Assembly (NCBI GenBank): GCA_038396585.1
Contig: CP121691.1
Coordinates: 2,232,001 to 2,296,000 of the forward strand
Direction of reading: 5' to 3'
DNA length: 64,000 nucleotides
Source of the DNA: Vallitaleaceae bacterium 9-2
Lineage (GTDB): Bacteria > Bacillota > Clostridia > Lachnospirales > Vallitaleaceae
Shown piece after piece: positions 9,792 through 19,535 of the stretch. Under the pieces are notes generated by a model. It ran no database searches and was not told the DNA's origin. It was given only the letters and a program-made list of their open reading frames with translations. Each line of letters starts with the position of its first letter. The first letter of the stretch is position 1. A program made the position numbers and the translations under genes.

Positions 9792-10445
9792 CTATTCCAA
9801 CTGATCTTTTACACGATAGGATAATGTCATTAAGCTCTCTGCCAAATGAACATTTTCTACAATGACATTCTCATTTTTTATTTTTAAATCAATGGGTGCA
9901 AAGTTCCATAGCCCTTTTATTCCCCACTCTGCCAAATCATTAGCAATCTTTGGTGCTTTTTGCTTTGGTAATGTCAAGACGGCAATATCAATATGATTAT
10001 TCTTGACAAATTCTTCCATTTGGTCAATATCTTGAATCTCAATTCCTCTAACTTGTATCCCTATAAGACGTGGGTTCACATCAAAGAGCCCTTTGATGAC
10101 AAATCCTCTTTTTTCAAAATCAATGTAATTAGCTAATGCTTGTCCCAAGTTACCTGATCCTACAATAATAATATTATACGTCTTTTCAAGGCCTAATATT
10201 TTACCGATTTCACTGTACAAAAATTCAACGTTATATCCATACCCTTGTTGACCAAACCCACCAAAATTATTTAAATCTTGTCGTATTTGAGATGCGGTTA
10301 CGTTCATACGTTGGCTTAACTCTTTTGATGAAATCCTTACGACATCATTTTCCAATAATTCACCAAGATATCGATAGTATCTCGGAAGTCGTTTAATTAC
10401 CGCCGTTGATATCCTTTTCATTTCTTCTTTATGATTATTTGACAT
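9792..10445 (-). CDS. rex: Redox-sensing transcriptional repressor Rex
   Basis: 217 residues: an N-terminal winged helix (about 1-85, including RISSKELSQRMNVTASQIRQD) and a C-terminal Rossmann domain with NIIIVGSGNLGQALANY that binds NADH/NAD+. Rex represses fermentation and energy genes when NADH/NAD+ is low and releases DNA when NADH rises. An AGGAGG ribosome site precedes the ATG. Its promoter overlaps a Rex-like palindrome, suggesting self-regulation. It heads the run rex, coiled-coil gene, acpS, nnr, alr. Confidence 0.96.
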   Translation of the reverse strand: MSNNHKEEMKRISTAVIKRLPRYYRYLGELLENDVVRISSKELSQRMNVTASQIRQDLNNFGGFGQQGYGYNVEFLYSEIGKILGLEKTYNIIIVGSGNLGQALANYIDFEKRGFVIKGLFDVNPRLIGIQVRGIEIQDIDQMEEFVKNNHIDIAVLTLPKQKAPKIANDLAEWGIKGLWNFAPIDLKIKNENVIVENVHLAESLMTLSYRVKDQLE

Positions 10446-10481
10446 TATAATGCCTCCTATTTCATTTTATTCATTTTTTTA

Positions 10482-10510
10482 ATTATATCCTTTTGTTAAA
10501 TCACTGTCAA
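10482..10510 (-). promoter_or_regulatory. rex promoter with Rex-like operator
   Basis: On the minus strand, TTGACA (10505-10510) and TATAAT (10482-10487) are separated by exactly 17 bp. The 18 bases at 10493-10510, TTGACAGTGATTTAACAA, match the clostridial Rex pattern TTGTTAA-N4-TTAACAA at 11 of 14 fixed positions, with the right half perfect. The site covers the -35 and the spacer, as expected for autorepression. The promoter is clear; the Rex assignment is inference. Confidence 0.65.
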
Positions 10511-10517
10511 ATATGAA

Positions 10518-10549
10518 TTGAACTTATCGCTTAACAATGCTATTATAAT
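10518..10549 (+). promoter_or_regulatory. Promoter of the ABC-F gene
   Basis: TTGAAC (10518-10523), 17 bp, then TATTAT (10541-10546), with TATAAT three bases further on. It faces away from the rex promoter and leads into the GGAGG site and ATG of the ABC-F gene. The spacer holds one isolated Rex-like half site, TTAACAA (10531-10537). Confidence 0.6.
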
Positions 10550-10573
10550 ATAGAATTTAGGAGGATGAATCGT

Positions 10574-12466
10574 ATGTTATTATCATGTCAAAATATTGAA
10601 TTTTCATATATCTCTGAAAAGATTCTTAAAAACGTCTCTTTTCATGTCAACGAAAATGAACCTACCGCCATTGTCGGTGTCAATGGTGCCGGAAAAACAA
10701 CACTTTTTAAGGTTTTAACTGGTGAACTGACTCCCGATGCCGGGGACATTTTTGTAAAAAACGGTACAACTATTGGTTATCTGTCCCAAACTATAGATTA
10801 TACATCTGAGAAAACCGTATATGATGAATTACACTCTGCTGACCTTGACCTACTCGCTCTTGACACTGCGATAAAAGCCTTTGAACAGCAGATGACTCTG
10901 GCTACCCCTGATCAAAAAACCCTTCACGATTATCACAAGGCTATTGAAGATTTTGAAGCGATTGATGGGTATAGCTATGAAAGCCGAATCAAAGGCATCT
11001 TAAAGGGTCTAGGATTTTCTGAGTCCAGTTGGAATCAACAAGTATCCACCCTCTCCGGTGGACAAAAGACGCGTCTTGCCCTTGGACGCTTGCTACTTAT
11101 TCAACCCTCATTACTATTTTTGGATGAGCCGACAAACCACTTGGACTTAGAGGCTATTCGCTGGTTAGAGGGCTACCTAAACAACTATAAAGGGACGCTT
11201 CTGATTATCTCCCATGACCGGTATTTTCTCGACCGAATTGTACACAAGATTGTTGATATTGAACTGGGTAAGGCACATGTCTATCAAGGAAACTATACCG
11301 CTTATGTACAAAAAAAGGAGTTTAATCAGTATATTGCAACCAAGCACTATGAAGAGCAACAAGCCGAAATTAAGCGTCAAGAAGCTATTATAAAACAATT
11401 ACGTTCCTTTAATCAAGAAAAATTCATCAAACGAGCGGCTAGCCGTGAAAAAGCACTTGAAAAGCTTGATCCACTCGAAAAACCTACAGAGCTTAAGGAC
11501 AATATGCGCTTAACACTTCACCCCAAAAGAGAAAGTGGTATGGATGTCCTAAAGCTAGAAGAGCTCGCACTAGGCTATGATAACGTTCCTTTGTTTTCAG
11601 ATACAAGCCTTAATATATATAAGGGCGAACGTATTGCCTTAATCGGGAAAAACGGGACCGGAAAATCAACACTTCTTAAATTATTACTAGGAGAATTAAA
11701 GCCTATTAAAGGTTTAGCCCACATTGGTCATTCAGTTGAGATTGCCTATTATGACCAAGAACATTCCACTCTTAATGAATCCTTAACTTTGGTTGAGGAA
11801 ATCGCCGAAGATTTTGAGACCATGGAAATGAGTAAAATCCGTAACCTCTTAGCTGCTTTTTTATTCACCGGAGACGATGTATTTAAACAGGTTGGCACAT
11901 TATCCGGCGGCGAAAAAGGTCGACTATCCTTAGCTAAGTTAATGCTCGCTAAAGGTAACTTCTTGTTACTCGACGAACCGACAAACCATTTAGATATGGT
12001 CTCAAAAGAGGTTCTTGAAAAGGCATTGCGTCATTATAGTGGAACGATTTTATTCATCTCTCATGACCGATATTTTATTAATCGAGTGGCTACCAAGGTT
12101 TGGGAACTTGATCAAAAGCATATCAAAGAATATCACGGAAATTATGATTATTATATTGAAAAAAAAGAACAGCAAAATGCTGCGGACAAAGAAAACATCA
12201 CCGATGTTCAAGCCAATTCCCTTAATAAGCAAAACTGGGAGCGTATGAAGCAACAGCAAAAAGAAGAACGCAAACTTCAAAATCAAATCGAACAGCTCGA
12301 ACAAGATATCTCAGATATCGAAGAACGTATGCAAGCCATTGATGAAGAGTTGACTCAAGAGGATGTTTTTTCAAATTACGAGTTATCCAATTCTCTAATG
12401 AAAGAAAAAAACTCACTCGAAGTCGAACTTGAAGATAAACTTAATACATGGGAATCCTTACAATAA
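10574..12466 (+). CDS. ABC-F family ATPase (YdiF-like)
   Basis: 630 residues with two ABC ATPase domains in one chain and no membrane segments. The first has Walker A GVNGAGKTT and signature LSGGQ; the second has Walker A GKNGTGKST and signature LSGGE. Both have LLFLDEPTNHLD-type Walker B. An inter-domain linker (about 240-310) and a C-terminal coiled coil (about 540-630) complete the ABC-F plan. Such proteins act at the ribosome; some give antibiotic resistance, others are housekeeping translation factors, and sequence alone does not decide. The first ATG at 10565 touches the GGAGG site, so the ATG at 10574, 9 bases downstream, is the better start. Confidence 0.93.
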   Translation: MLLSCQNIEFSYISEKILKNVSFHVNENEPTAIVGVNGAGKTTLFKVLTGELTPDAGDIFVKNGTTIGYLSQTIDYTSEKTVYDELHSADLDLLALDTAIKAFEQQMTLATPDQKTLHDYHKAIEDFEAIDGYSYESRIKGILKGLGFSESSWNQQVSTLSGGQKTRLALGRLLLIQPSLLFLDEPTNHLDLEAIRWLEGYLNNYKGTLLIISHDRYFLDRIVHKIVDIELGKAHVYQGNYTAYVQKKEFNQYIATKHYEEQQAEIKRQEAIIKQLRSFNQEKFIKRAASREKALEKLDPLEKPTELKDNMRLTLHPKRESGMDVLKLEELALGYDNVPLFSDTSLNIYKGERIALIGKNGTGKSTLLKLLLGELKPIKGLAHIGHSVEIAYYDQEHSTLNESLTLVEEIAEDFETMEMSKIRNLLAAFLFTGDDVFKQVGTLSGGEKGRLSLAKLMLAKGNFLLLDEPTNHLDMVSKEVLEKALRHYSGTILFISHDRYFINRVATKVWELDQKHIKEYHGNYDYYIEKKEQQNAADKENITDVQANSLNKQNWERMKQQQKEERKLQNQIEQLEQDISDIEERMQAIDEELTQEDVFSNYELSNSLMKEKNSLEVELEDKLNTWESLQ

Positions 12467-12506
12467 TAGATACACTTTATATGTAGGGCTTTCCAAGAGA
12501 TGAACA

Positions 12507-12540
12507 AAAAGAGATGCAGCCCATGGGCTACATCTCTTTT
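12507..12540. terminator. Bidirectional terminator between the ABC-F and dehydrogenase genes
   Basis: Arms AAAAGAGATG and CATCTCTTTT flank an inner AGCC/GGCT stem. The hairpin has A-runs on one side and T-runs on the other, so it can stop the convergent transcripts of the ABC-F gene (+) and the dehydrogenase gene (-). Confidence 0.85.
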
Positions 12541-12554
12541 AATTATGATATTAT

Positions 12555-13700
12555 TTATAGTTTTTCAATGGTTTCCATTAAGTAATCTGCATATTCAGCA
12601 CTTGTCGCTCCAGTATCACGACCTGTTAATGCGATTTTCTTTTCTGTTTGACCACAAATCTCTAATGCTTTAAATAATTTATCTGCCTCTTGAGTGTATC
12701 CGATGTGATTTAACAACATCGCTCCTGCACGAATAATACTTGACGGATCTGCATAGATGTCACGCCCTTCATCAACCATTCTTGGTGCTGAGCCATGAAT
12801 AGCTTCAAACATAGCATAACGCTTACCAAGGTTTGCGCTTCCTGCTGTTCCTACTCCACCTTGGAATTCAGCCGCTTCATCCGTTAATATGTCCCCATAA
12901 AGATTTGGCAACACCATCACTTGAAAATCTTTTCTTCGTTTTTCATCTACAAGTTTAGCTGTCATGATATCGATATACCAATCATCCGCTTCTATTCCAG
13001 GATATTCTTTTGCAACTTCATTAAAGACATCTAGGAATTTCCCATCCGTTGTTTTAATAACATTGGCTTTTGTAACACAAGTCACGCGTTTTTTATTATT
13101 CTTTTTCGCAAACTCGAATGCTGCACGAATAATTCGTTCAGCTCCTTGAGTTGTAATGACTTTAAAGTCAAAGGCCAAATCATCGCTAATATTTACGCCT
13201 TCACTTCCAAGTACATATGCTCCTTCTGTATTCTCACGGAAAAATGTCCAGTCAATACCTTCTTCCGGAACATTTACAGGACGAACATTAGCAAATAAGT
13301 CCAATTCTTTTCGCATCGCCACATTGGCACTTTCGATATTTGGCCATTTGTCACCTTTACGTGGTGTCGTTGTTGGGCCTTTTAATATAACATCACATTT
13401 TTTTAATTCTACAAGTACAGAATCTGGAATGGCTTGTCCCACTTCAGCTCTTTTTTCAATTGTCAAATCTTCAATAGTTCGAATCTCAACTTTACCCGCT
13501 TTGATCTCATCTGCTAAAAGATAAGCTAAAATTCGCTCTGCTTGGGCAGTGATTGCAGGACCGATCCCATCGCCTCCAACTGTACCAATTACAATCTTGT
13601 CTAATTGACTATAGTCCACAAAATCTTGCTGTTGTTTCATTGCTTCAACACGTTCAAGTTGTTTCTTAACTAGTTGTTCAAAATGGTTTAAATAATCCAT
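12555..13700 (-). CDS. Isocitrate/isopropylmalate dehydrogenase family protein, probably isocitrate dehydrogenase
   Basis: 381 residues of the beta-decarboxylating dehydrogenase family. The substrate loop NVAMRKELDLFANVRP and the metal-binding segment LPNLYGDILTDEAAE are present. The cofactor region HGSAPRM...DIYADPSS resembles NAD-dependent members more than the NADP type. A Ser just before NVAMRK favours isocitrate over isopropylmalate. An N-terminal extension of about 30 residues precedes the Rossmann-like start (VIGTVGGDGIGPAI). It has its own promoter and a terminator, so it is probably monocistronic; no leu or citrate-cycle genes adjoin it. Substrate is inferred, not proven. Confidence 0.8.
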   Translation of the reverse strand: MDYLNHFEQLVKKQLERVEAMKQQQDFVDYSQLDKIVIGTVGGDGIGPAITAQAERILAYLLADEIKAGKVEIRTIEDLTIEKRAEVGQAIPDSVLVELKKCDVILKGPTTTPRKGDKWPNIESANVAMRKELDLFANVRPVNVPEEGIDWTFFRENTEGAYVLGSEGVNISDDLAFDFKVITTQGAERIIRAAFEFAKKNNKKRVTCVTKANVIKTTDGKFLDVFNEVAKEYPGIEADDWYIDIMTAKLVDEKRRKDFQVMVLPNLYGDILTDEAAEFQGGVGTAGSANLGKRYAMFEAIHGSAPRMVDEGRDIYADPSSIIRAGAMLLNHIGYTQEADKLFKALEICGQTEKKIALTGRDTGATSAEYADYLMETIEKL

Positions 13701-13756
13701 ATTTTTTCCTTTCGATTGTCATTAGAATTTCAGTTATATTATTGCACTTTAATGTA

Positions 13757-13785
13757 ATTTTATACAACAGATTGCTTCTTGTCAA
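13757..13785 (-). promoter_or_regulatory. Promoter of the isocitrate/isopropylmalate dehydrogenase gene
   Basis: TTGACA (13780-13785), 17 bp spacer, TAAAAT (13757-13762) on the minus strand, about 60 bp before the ATG at 13700. It lies between leuS and the dehydrogenase gene, making the latter an independent unit. Confidence 0.7.
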
Positions 13786-13795
13786 TGGTTGCCCT

Positions 13796-16204
13796 TTATT
13801 TCACGACAATATTAATGATTTTTTTCGGAACAACAATTTCCTTAACCACTGTTTTCCCTTCAATTTTGGATGCGATTTCAGCACGTACTTGCTCCAAAAT
13901 CTCATCTTTTGTCGCATCAACAGACACTTGAATGGTTCCACGTACTTTCCCATTCACCTGAATTGGCATTGTAATTTGATCTTCCTTCATTTTTTCGGTA
14001 TCATATTCTGGCCAACCATTTTCAAAGACACTAGTTGTCTCTCCTAGTTGAGACCATAACTCTTCTGCCATATGAGGTGTAAACGGTGCTAACAGTCGTG
14101 CAATATCTTTAAGTGTTTCTTGGTCAACCCCATCATGTTCACGAGCATATTGGCTCAATTTGTTCGTATATTCCATAAATGCACTGACCGTTGTATTTAA
14201 ATTAAATTTATTCAATCGATCTGTTACTTCATAGATTAACGTATGATGAAGTTTTTCTAATTCTTTGGTTCGCTCTACAGTTTTGCCTATGTTTTCTGCT
14301 ACAAGGTTCCACACTTTATTCATAAAGCGATAAACCCCTTCGATACCTCGGTCATCCCATTCAGAATCTAATTCTGGTGGACCGACAAAGAGCTCATACA
14401 TTCTTAAGGAGTCGCAACCATAGTTTTCTACGAGTTCATCTGGAGATACAACATTCCCCTTCGACTTACTCATCTTAGCACCATTTTTACAGATCATTCC
14501 CTGGTTGAAAAGGCGTTTAAAGGGTTCCTCAAAGTCAACCACACCTATATCATATAAGAACTTGGTATAAAAACGAGAGTACAATAAATGTAACACGGCA
14601 TGCTCAATACCACCCACATACATATCGACTGGCAGCCATTTTTTTGCAATTTCTTTTGCTACAATTTCATTGTCATTATCAACATCAACATAGCGCAAGA
14701 AATACCATGACGACCCAGCCCATTGCGGCATTGTGTTTGTCTCACGTTTTGCCGGCTTACCACATGCCGGGCATGTTGTATTGACCCACTCGTCAATAGC
14801 TGCAAGTGGTGATTCGCCTGTACCTGTTGGTTCATAGCTTTCCACTTCCGGAAGTACAACAGGTAATTCTTCCTCCGGTACAGGAACAATACCACAATAT
14901 GGACAATGGACAATTGGAATCGGTTCTCCCCAATAACGTTGTCGTGAGAAGACCCAGTCACGCAATTTGTAGTTAACGGTTTTTGTACCGATACCTTTTT
15001 CTTCTAAGTAATCGCCTACTTTTTCTTTCGTCTCATCTGAAGCCATTCCATTGAACTCTCCAGAATTAATCATCACTCCGACTTCGGTATAAGCTTCTTC
15101 AAGCTCGACTTCAATACCATCTTTAGCAATAACCTGAACAATTGGAAGGTTAAATGTTTTTGCAAATGCAAAGTCACGTTCATCATGGGCTGGTACACAC
15201 ATGATAGCACCTGTACCATAATCTGCTAGCACATAATCAGAAATCCAAACTTGTAATTTTTCACCATTTAACGGATTAATAGCATAGCTACCTGTAAAGA
15301 CCCCTGTTTTTTCTTTGTCTTGCATACGGTCAACATTGGACTTCATTGATGCATCAAATACATATTTTTCAACAGCTGCTTTTTGCTCATCCGATGTTAA
15401 TTCTGGAACAAGACCATGTTCTGGTGCAAGCACCATAAATGTCGCACCATATAACGTATCTGGGCGTGTTGTAAAGACACGAATGGTCTCATCATGACCT
15501 TCAAGTTTAAAGTCAACTTCTGCACCATAAGATTTTCCAATCCAATCTGCCTGCATTTTTTTAACTTTGTCCGGCCATTCCAATTTATCTAAATCTTCAA
15601 GTAAACGTTCTGCATATGCAGTAATTTTTAACATCCATTGGCGAAGATTTTTCTTGGTTACTTCTGAACCGCAACGTTCGCATTCACCATTGACAACCTC
15701 TTCGTTTGCCAAACCTGTTTTACATGATGGACACCAGTTAATGGGCATCTCTTTTTCATATGCCAATCCTTCTTTAAACATTTTTACAAAAATCCATTGT
15801 GTCCATTTGTAGAATTTTGGATCTGTTGTATTAAGTTCTTTTGACCAATCATATACTGCGCTAATTTCTTTTAATTGTTTTTTAAAATTGGCAACATTCT
15901 CTTCTGTTGATTTTGCAGGGTGTACACCCATAGTTATCGCATAGTTTTCAGCAGGAAGACCAAACGCGTCCCATCCCATTGGATGAAGTACATGATATCC
16001 TTGCAGAATTTTATAGCGGCTCCATACATCACTTAGTACATACCCACGCCAATGTCCTACATGCAACCCACTTCCTGATGGATAGGGAAACATATCAAGG
16101 CAATAATAGTTTTCTTTTCCTTCACTTGGCTCATTGATTGGATGCTCGCTCCAGTATGTTCGCCATTTTTTTTCAATCTGCTTAAAATCATAGTTTGTAG
16201 ACAT
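13796..16204 (-). CDS. leuS: Leucyl-tRNA synthetase
   Basis: 802 residues, normal for bacterial LeuRS. The class I HIGH element appears as HVGH in PYPSGSGLHVGHWRGY, and KMSKS is exact in KMSKSKGNVVSPDEL. The editing domain (about 220-410, with TTRPDT), zinc-binding CPSC/CPAC elements and C-terminal anticodon-binding domain are all visible. It charges tRNALeu. A GAGGAGG ribosome site precedes the ATG. The lipoprotein gene ends only 17 bp upstream, leaving no room for a T-box leader directly before leuS. Confidence 0.97.
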   Translation of the reverse strand: MSTNYDFKQIEKKWRTYWSEHPINEPSEGKENYYCLDMFPYPSGSGLHVGHWRGYVLSDVWSRYKILQGYHVLHPMGWDAFGLPAENYAITMGVHPAKSTEENVANFKKQLKEISAVYDWSKELNTTDPKFYKWTQWIFVKMFKEGLAYEKEMPINWCPSCKTGLANEEVVNGECERCGSEVTKKNLRQWMLKITAYAERLLEDLDKLEWPDKVKKMQADWIGKSYGAEVDFKLEGHDETIRVFTTRPDTLYGATFMVLAPEHGLVPELTSDEQKAAVEKYVFDASMKSNVDRMQDKEKTGVFTGSYAINPLNGEKLQVWISDYVLADYGTGAIMCVPAHDERDFAFAKTFNLPIVQVIAKDGIEVELEEAYTEVGVMINSGEFNGMASDETKEKVGDYLEEKGIGTKTVNYKLRDWVFSRQRYWGEPIPIVHCPYCGIVPVPEEELPVVLPEVESYEPTGTGESPLAAIDEWVNTTCPACGKPAKRETNTMPQWAGSSWYFLRYVDVDNDNEIVAKEIAKKWLPVDMYVGGIEHAVLHLLYSRFYTKFLYDIGVVDFEEPFKRLFNQGMICKNGAKMSKSKGNVVSPDELVENYGCDSLRMYELFVGPPELDSEWDDRGIEGVYRFMNKVWNLVAENIGKTVERTKELEKLHHTLIYEVTDRLNKFNLNTTVSAFMEYTNKLSQYAREHDGVDQETLKDIARLLAPFTPHMAEELWSQLGETTSVFENGWPEYDTEKMKEDQITMPIQVNGKVRGTIQVSVDATKDEILEQVRAEIASKIEGKTVVKEIVVPKKIINIVVK

Positions 16205-16221
16205 AATGTTCCTCCTCTAAT

Positions 16222-17106
16222 TTATTCTTCTGTCACTGTCTCTTCTTCTGCTGTTTCTTCTGTTGCTTGTTGCGCTTCGCGAATTTTATAATATATAACA
16301 ATCGGCGTATCCTTTTCAATTGTTACAATCGACTCAATCTGATGTTCAACCAATCCACTGGTTTTTCTTGGAAGATCACAGATGATTCGATACGTCGTGT
16401 CATTTAAACGGCGAACTTCATTTAAGGTCAAGTTGACTTCCCACTGATCATCTTCAATAATAACTGTGTAACATTCTTTTTCTTCATCATATACGACGTT
16501 AAAGGCTTCATGACTTCCGTGAACATCTAATTCACGTTGGAAAAACTCAGCCACAATTTTAGCCACATGCTCTCTTGGGATGGTTAATTCATAGGTCGCA
16601 TAATCAAATGCTAGTCCTTCATAATCATGCTGCATAATGTATGATATTGCAAAAAGCGCCATGTTTGAAGCTTCAATAACCCCTGTCTCTGGATTTATAC
16701 TTGGTGTAAAAAAATAATTATAATAAAACTGGTGCATTAATTCTTCTAAAGAGGTGTTTAACTGCTCATCTTCTACAAGTTCCCCTTCAATAGCCATCAA
16801 CGCTTCAATACCATAATCAACCATTTCACTCGCAAGAACATACGTCTGTGTTTCTTCGGGTTCTTCTATATTTTCTTCTGGATTTTCTTCTTGTGTTGCA
16901 TCTGATACTTCATTCGCATCTTGTTCTTGCTCAAGATTTGTCTCTGTCTCCACATCTGATTGAACTAAGTCAGCACTGCCTTGTGCTTGCTCACTTGCCT
17001 GTTCAATGCCCACATTGTCATATGCATCTTGAGTGGCATCCTTGCCACAACTTGACACTGTCAATGTCATCGCCCCAATAATGGCTAGTATCATTGTTTT
17101 TTTCAT
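16222..17106 (-). CDS. Acidic lipoprotein of unknown function
   Basis: 294 residues with a lipoprotein signal peptide (MKKTMILAIIGAMTLTVSSC; lipobox cysteine at 20), so it should be anchored on the outer face of the membrane. An acidic, Glu/Gln-rich linker (about 25-90) precedes a folded region (about 95-275) without a family I recognise, then a short Glu-rich tail. It stands 17 bp before leuS and may be co-transcribed with it. The function is unknown. Confidence 0.88.
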   Translation of the reverse strand: MKKTMILAIIGAMTLTVSSCGKDATQDAYDNVGIEQASEQAQGSADLVQSDVETETNLEQEQDANEVSDATQEENPEENIEEPEETQTYVLASEMVDYGIEALMAIEGELVEDEQLNTSLEELMHQFYYNYFFTPSINPETGVIEASNMALFAISYIMQHDYEGLAFDYATYELTIPREHVAKIVAEFFQRELDVHGSHEAFNVVYDEEKECYTVIIEDDQWEVNLTLNEVRRLNDTTYRIICDLPRKTSGLVEHQIESIVTIEKDTPIVIYYKIREAQQATEETAEEETVTEE

Positions 17107-17163
17107 TCTTTATTTCCTCCACTATGAAGCCTATATTTCTATAAGCTTATGATGCATTTTGTT

Positions 17164-18006
17164 TTATTTTTTTACATAGAATGCTGCTAATACACCTGGA
17201 CCAGCATGCGTTCCGATAGTTGCGCCCAACTCTGATATATATATTGGCTTGTCCCAATCAAACTTTTCCTTAAAGGCTTGAATAAACTCTCGAGCAAAAG
17301 GCTCGTCCATGCTATGTGCTACCGATAAAAATGGACTTGCTTCAAAATCCATTGTATTTTCTATATGTGCTAGATAAAATGGAATAATTTTTTTGCGCCC
17401 TCGAACTTTTCCTATCGTTTGTGTCAAAGCATCTTGAACATTTAAGATCGGCTTAATATTCAAAATCTCAGCTACAAATGCCTTTGACGCACGAATTCTC
17501 CCACCTTTTTTAAGGTATTCTAATGTGTCCACACAAAATAGATGCTCTATCTTGTTTTGAGTCAATGGTTCCAAAGCTGCTGCAATCTCTTCACGCGTCT
17601 TGCCCTCATCTAGCATACGTGTCGCTAAGATAACCAGATATCCTGTTCCCATACACAGACCATTACTGTCAATGACAGTAATACGATTAGGGTCAACCTC
17701 TTGTCTTGCAAGAAATGCCGATTGACATGTACCACTTGCCGGCGAACCTATTGTAATACATAAAATCTCTTCATCTTCTTGTAAAATTTCTTGAAAAGCT
17801 TCAATAAATTGCTCCGGGACAACCTGAGATGTCTTGGGTGGATTAACACTTTTTTCAAGACGTGCATAAAACTCTGTGGATGTAATGTCAATACCATCTT
17901 TATAGTCATCTCCATCGATTGAAACCGTCAATGGAATCACATGAATATTATACTTTTCAATGATCTCTTTAGGCAAATCGCTCGAACTATCTACAACTAA
18001 TCGCAT
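17164..18006 (-). CDS. DegV-family fatty-acid-binding protein
   Basis: 280 residues. The N-terminus (DSSSDLPKEIIEKYNIHVIPL), the GSPASGTCQSAFLA loop and the VDTLEYLKKGGRI motif are typical of DegV (FakB-like). Such proteins bind a fatty acid and present it to the FakA kinase for entry into phospholipid synthesis; no fakA lies in this window. Length is normal. It lies between radA and the lipoprotein gene, all on the minus strand. Confidence 0.93.
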   Translation of the reverse strand: MRLVVDSSSDLPKEIIEKYNIHVIPLTVSIDGDDYKDGIDITSTEFYARLEKSVNPPKTSQVVPEQFIEAFQEILQEDEEILCITIGSPASGTCQSAFLARQEVDPNRITVIDSNGLCMGTGYLVILATRMLDEGKTREEIAAALEPLTQNKIEHLFCVDTLEYLKKGGRIRASKAFVAEILNIKPILNVQDALTQTIGKVRGRKKIIPFYLAHIENTMDFEASPFLSVAHSMDEPFAREFIQAFKEKFDWDKPIYISELGATIGTHAGPGVLAAFYVKK

Positions 18007-18089
18007 ATCAACTCTCCTATATTCTTTATATTATCTATGTATCGCCCTTTATCATACCATAATTGTCAATTTTTTTCACTATAAATCCT

Positions 18090-19460
18090 TTAAAATATAT
18101 GTTGTTTTAAATCATTTATATGTTTTATTCCAATTATTTGGATATCTTCTGTCGTTTTTATTGCCTTGGCATTATTCCATGGAAGAACAATTGTCTTAAA
18201 TCCAAGCTTCACCGCTTCTTTGACACGACTTTCTGAAAAGGTAATGCCACGCACTTCTCCGGTTAATCCTACTTCCCCCATTAACACGGTTTGCGGATCA
18301 ATTGCCTGATTTTTAATACTTGATATCACGGCGGCTATAATTCCCAAATCAAGGGAAGGCTCATTCATTTTTAATCCACCGGCAATATTGACGTAGCAAT
18401 CATTATCCACCAGCGAAAGTCCGTATTTTTTTTCTATGACCGCAAGTAACATCATTATGCGATTGTAATCGGCTCCGTTAACGGTTCTTCGCGGCATATT
18501 AAACGTGGTATAAGATACTAGTGCCTGAACTTCGACAAATAATGGTCGGCTTCCTTCCATTGCACATACAACAAGTGAACCCGGTTCATTGATTGGACGT
18601 CCTGAAAGCATGTATTCTGATGGGTTTAAGACTTCTACGAGCCCTTCGTTACGCATCTCAAATATGCCTAATTCATTCGTCGAGCCAAACCGATTTTTTA
18701 CTCCACGAAGTACTCGGTAGGATGCATTTTTATCTCCTTCAAAATATAAGACGGTATCAACCATATGTTCAAGTACACGTGGTCCTGCAATCGCTCCATC
18801 TTTGGTTACATGTCCAACTATAAACGTAGCGATGTTTAACTGCTTTGCCAGACGCATCAAATGCGCTGTCACTTCACGAACCTGAGATACACTCCCGGGT
18901 ACTGAACCAATATCTTCATTATACATGGTCTGAATCGAGTCAATCATCAATACATCGGGTTGTTCTTTCATTATTACCGATTCAATGATATTCATATTCG
19001 TCTGAGCATAAAGCAACAATTCGTCATTTGCCACACCCAAACGCTTGCCACGCATTTTAATCTGATGCAACGATTCTTCTCCAGAGATATATAGCACTTT
19101 TTTTTTGATGCGGCTAACCGCCTGACAAATCTGAAGCATCATTGTGGATTTACCTATACCAGGGTCTCCCCCTACCAATACTAACGAACCCTGAACGATA
19201 CCTCCACCTAGTACACGGTCCAGTTCTTTTATCCCTGTCTCCATACGTTCTTCGACTTCTGATTGAATCTCAGATAATTTCAACGGCTTAGCTTTTTCAT
19301 AGTGCAACTGTCCGCTAACTTTTTTGGGCGTGCTGGATACTTTGACTTTCACTTCTTCTGCCATAGAGTTCCAACTATTGCATTCCGGACATTTTCCCAT
19401 CCATTTTGACGCCTCATATCCACATTCACCACATACAAATATTGATTTGTTCTTTGCCAT
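18090..19460 (-). CDS. radA: DNA repair protein RadA
   Basis: 456 residues. N-terminal Cys4 zinc finger (CGECGYEASKWMGKCPEC), RecA-like ATPase with Walker A GGDPGIGKST, the RadA-specific KNRFG motif, and a C-terminal Lon-protease-like domain (about 290-450). RadA promotes branch migration in recombinational repair. The frame is open to a GTG at 19469, but AAGGTGG positions the ribosome on the ATG at 19460. Confidence 0.96.
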   Translation of the reverse strand: MAKNKSIFVCGECGYEASKWMGKCPECNSWNSMAEEVKVKVSSTPKKVSGQLHYEKAKPLKLSEIQSEVEERMETGIKELDRVLGGGIVQGSLVLVGGDPGIGKSTMMLQICQAVSRIKKKVLYISGEESLHQIKMRGKRLGVANDELLLYAQTNMNIIESVIMKEQPDVLMIDSIQTMYNEDIGSVPGSVSQVREVTAHLMRLAKQLNIATFIVGHVTKDGAIAGPRVLEHMVDTVLYFEGDKNASYRVLRGVKNRFGSTNELGIFEMRNEGLVEVLNPSEYMLSGRPINEPGSLVVCAMEGSRPLFVEVQALVSYTTFNMPRRTVNGADYNRIMMLLAVIEKKYGLSLVDNDCYVNIAGGLKMNEPSLDLGIIAAVISSIKNQAIDPQTVLMGEVGLTGEVRGITFSESRVKEAVKLGFKTIVLPWNNAKAIKTTEDIQIIGIKHINDLKQHIF

Positions 19461-19480
19461 ATTATCCACCTTAAAGAAAT

Positions 19481-19503
19481 AGAAGCTATATCACATAGCT
19501 TCT
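19481..19503 (-). terminator. Stem-loop after the 137-aa protein gene
   Basis: AGAAGCTAT (19481-19489) pairs with ATAGCTTCT (19495-19503) over a 5-base loop. On the minus strand it follows the stop at 19536 and is followed by ATTTCTTT, a weak T-tract. It may be a modest terminator before radA. Confidence 0.5.
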
Positions 19504-19535
19504 ATCATTATCATTCTTAATTGTATTTGGGTTAC

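Noticed and set aside
16205-16221. T-box leader before leuS
   Set aside because: Only 17 bp separate leuS from the lipoprotein gene, and no T-box sequence or antiterminator is visible there.
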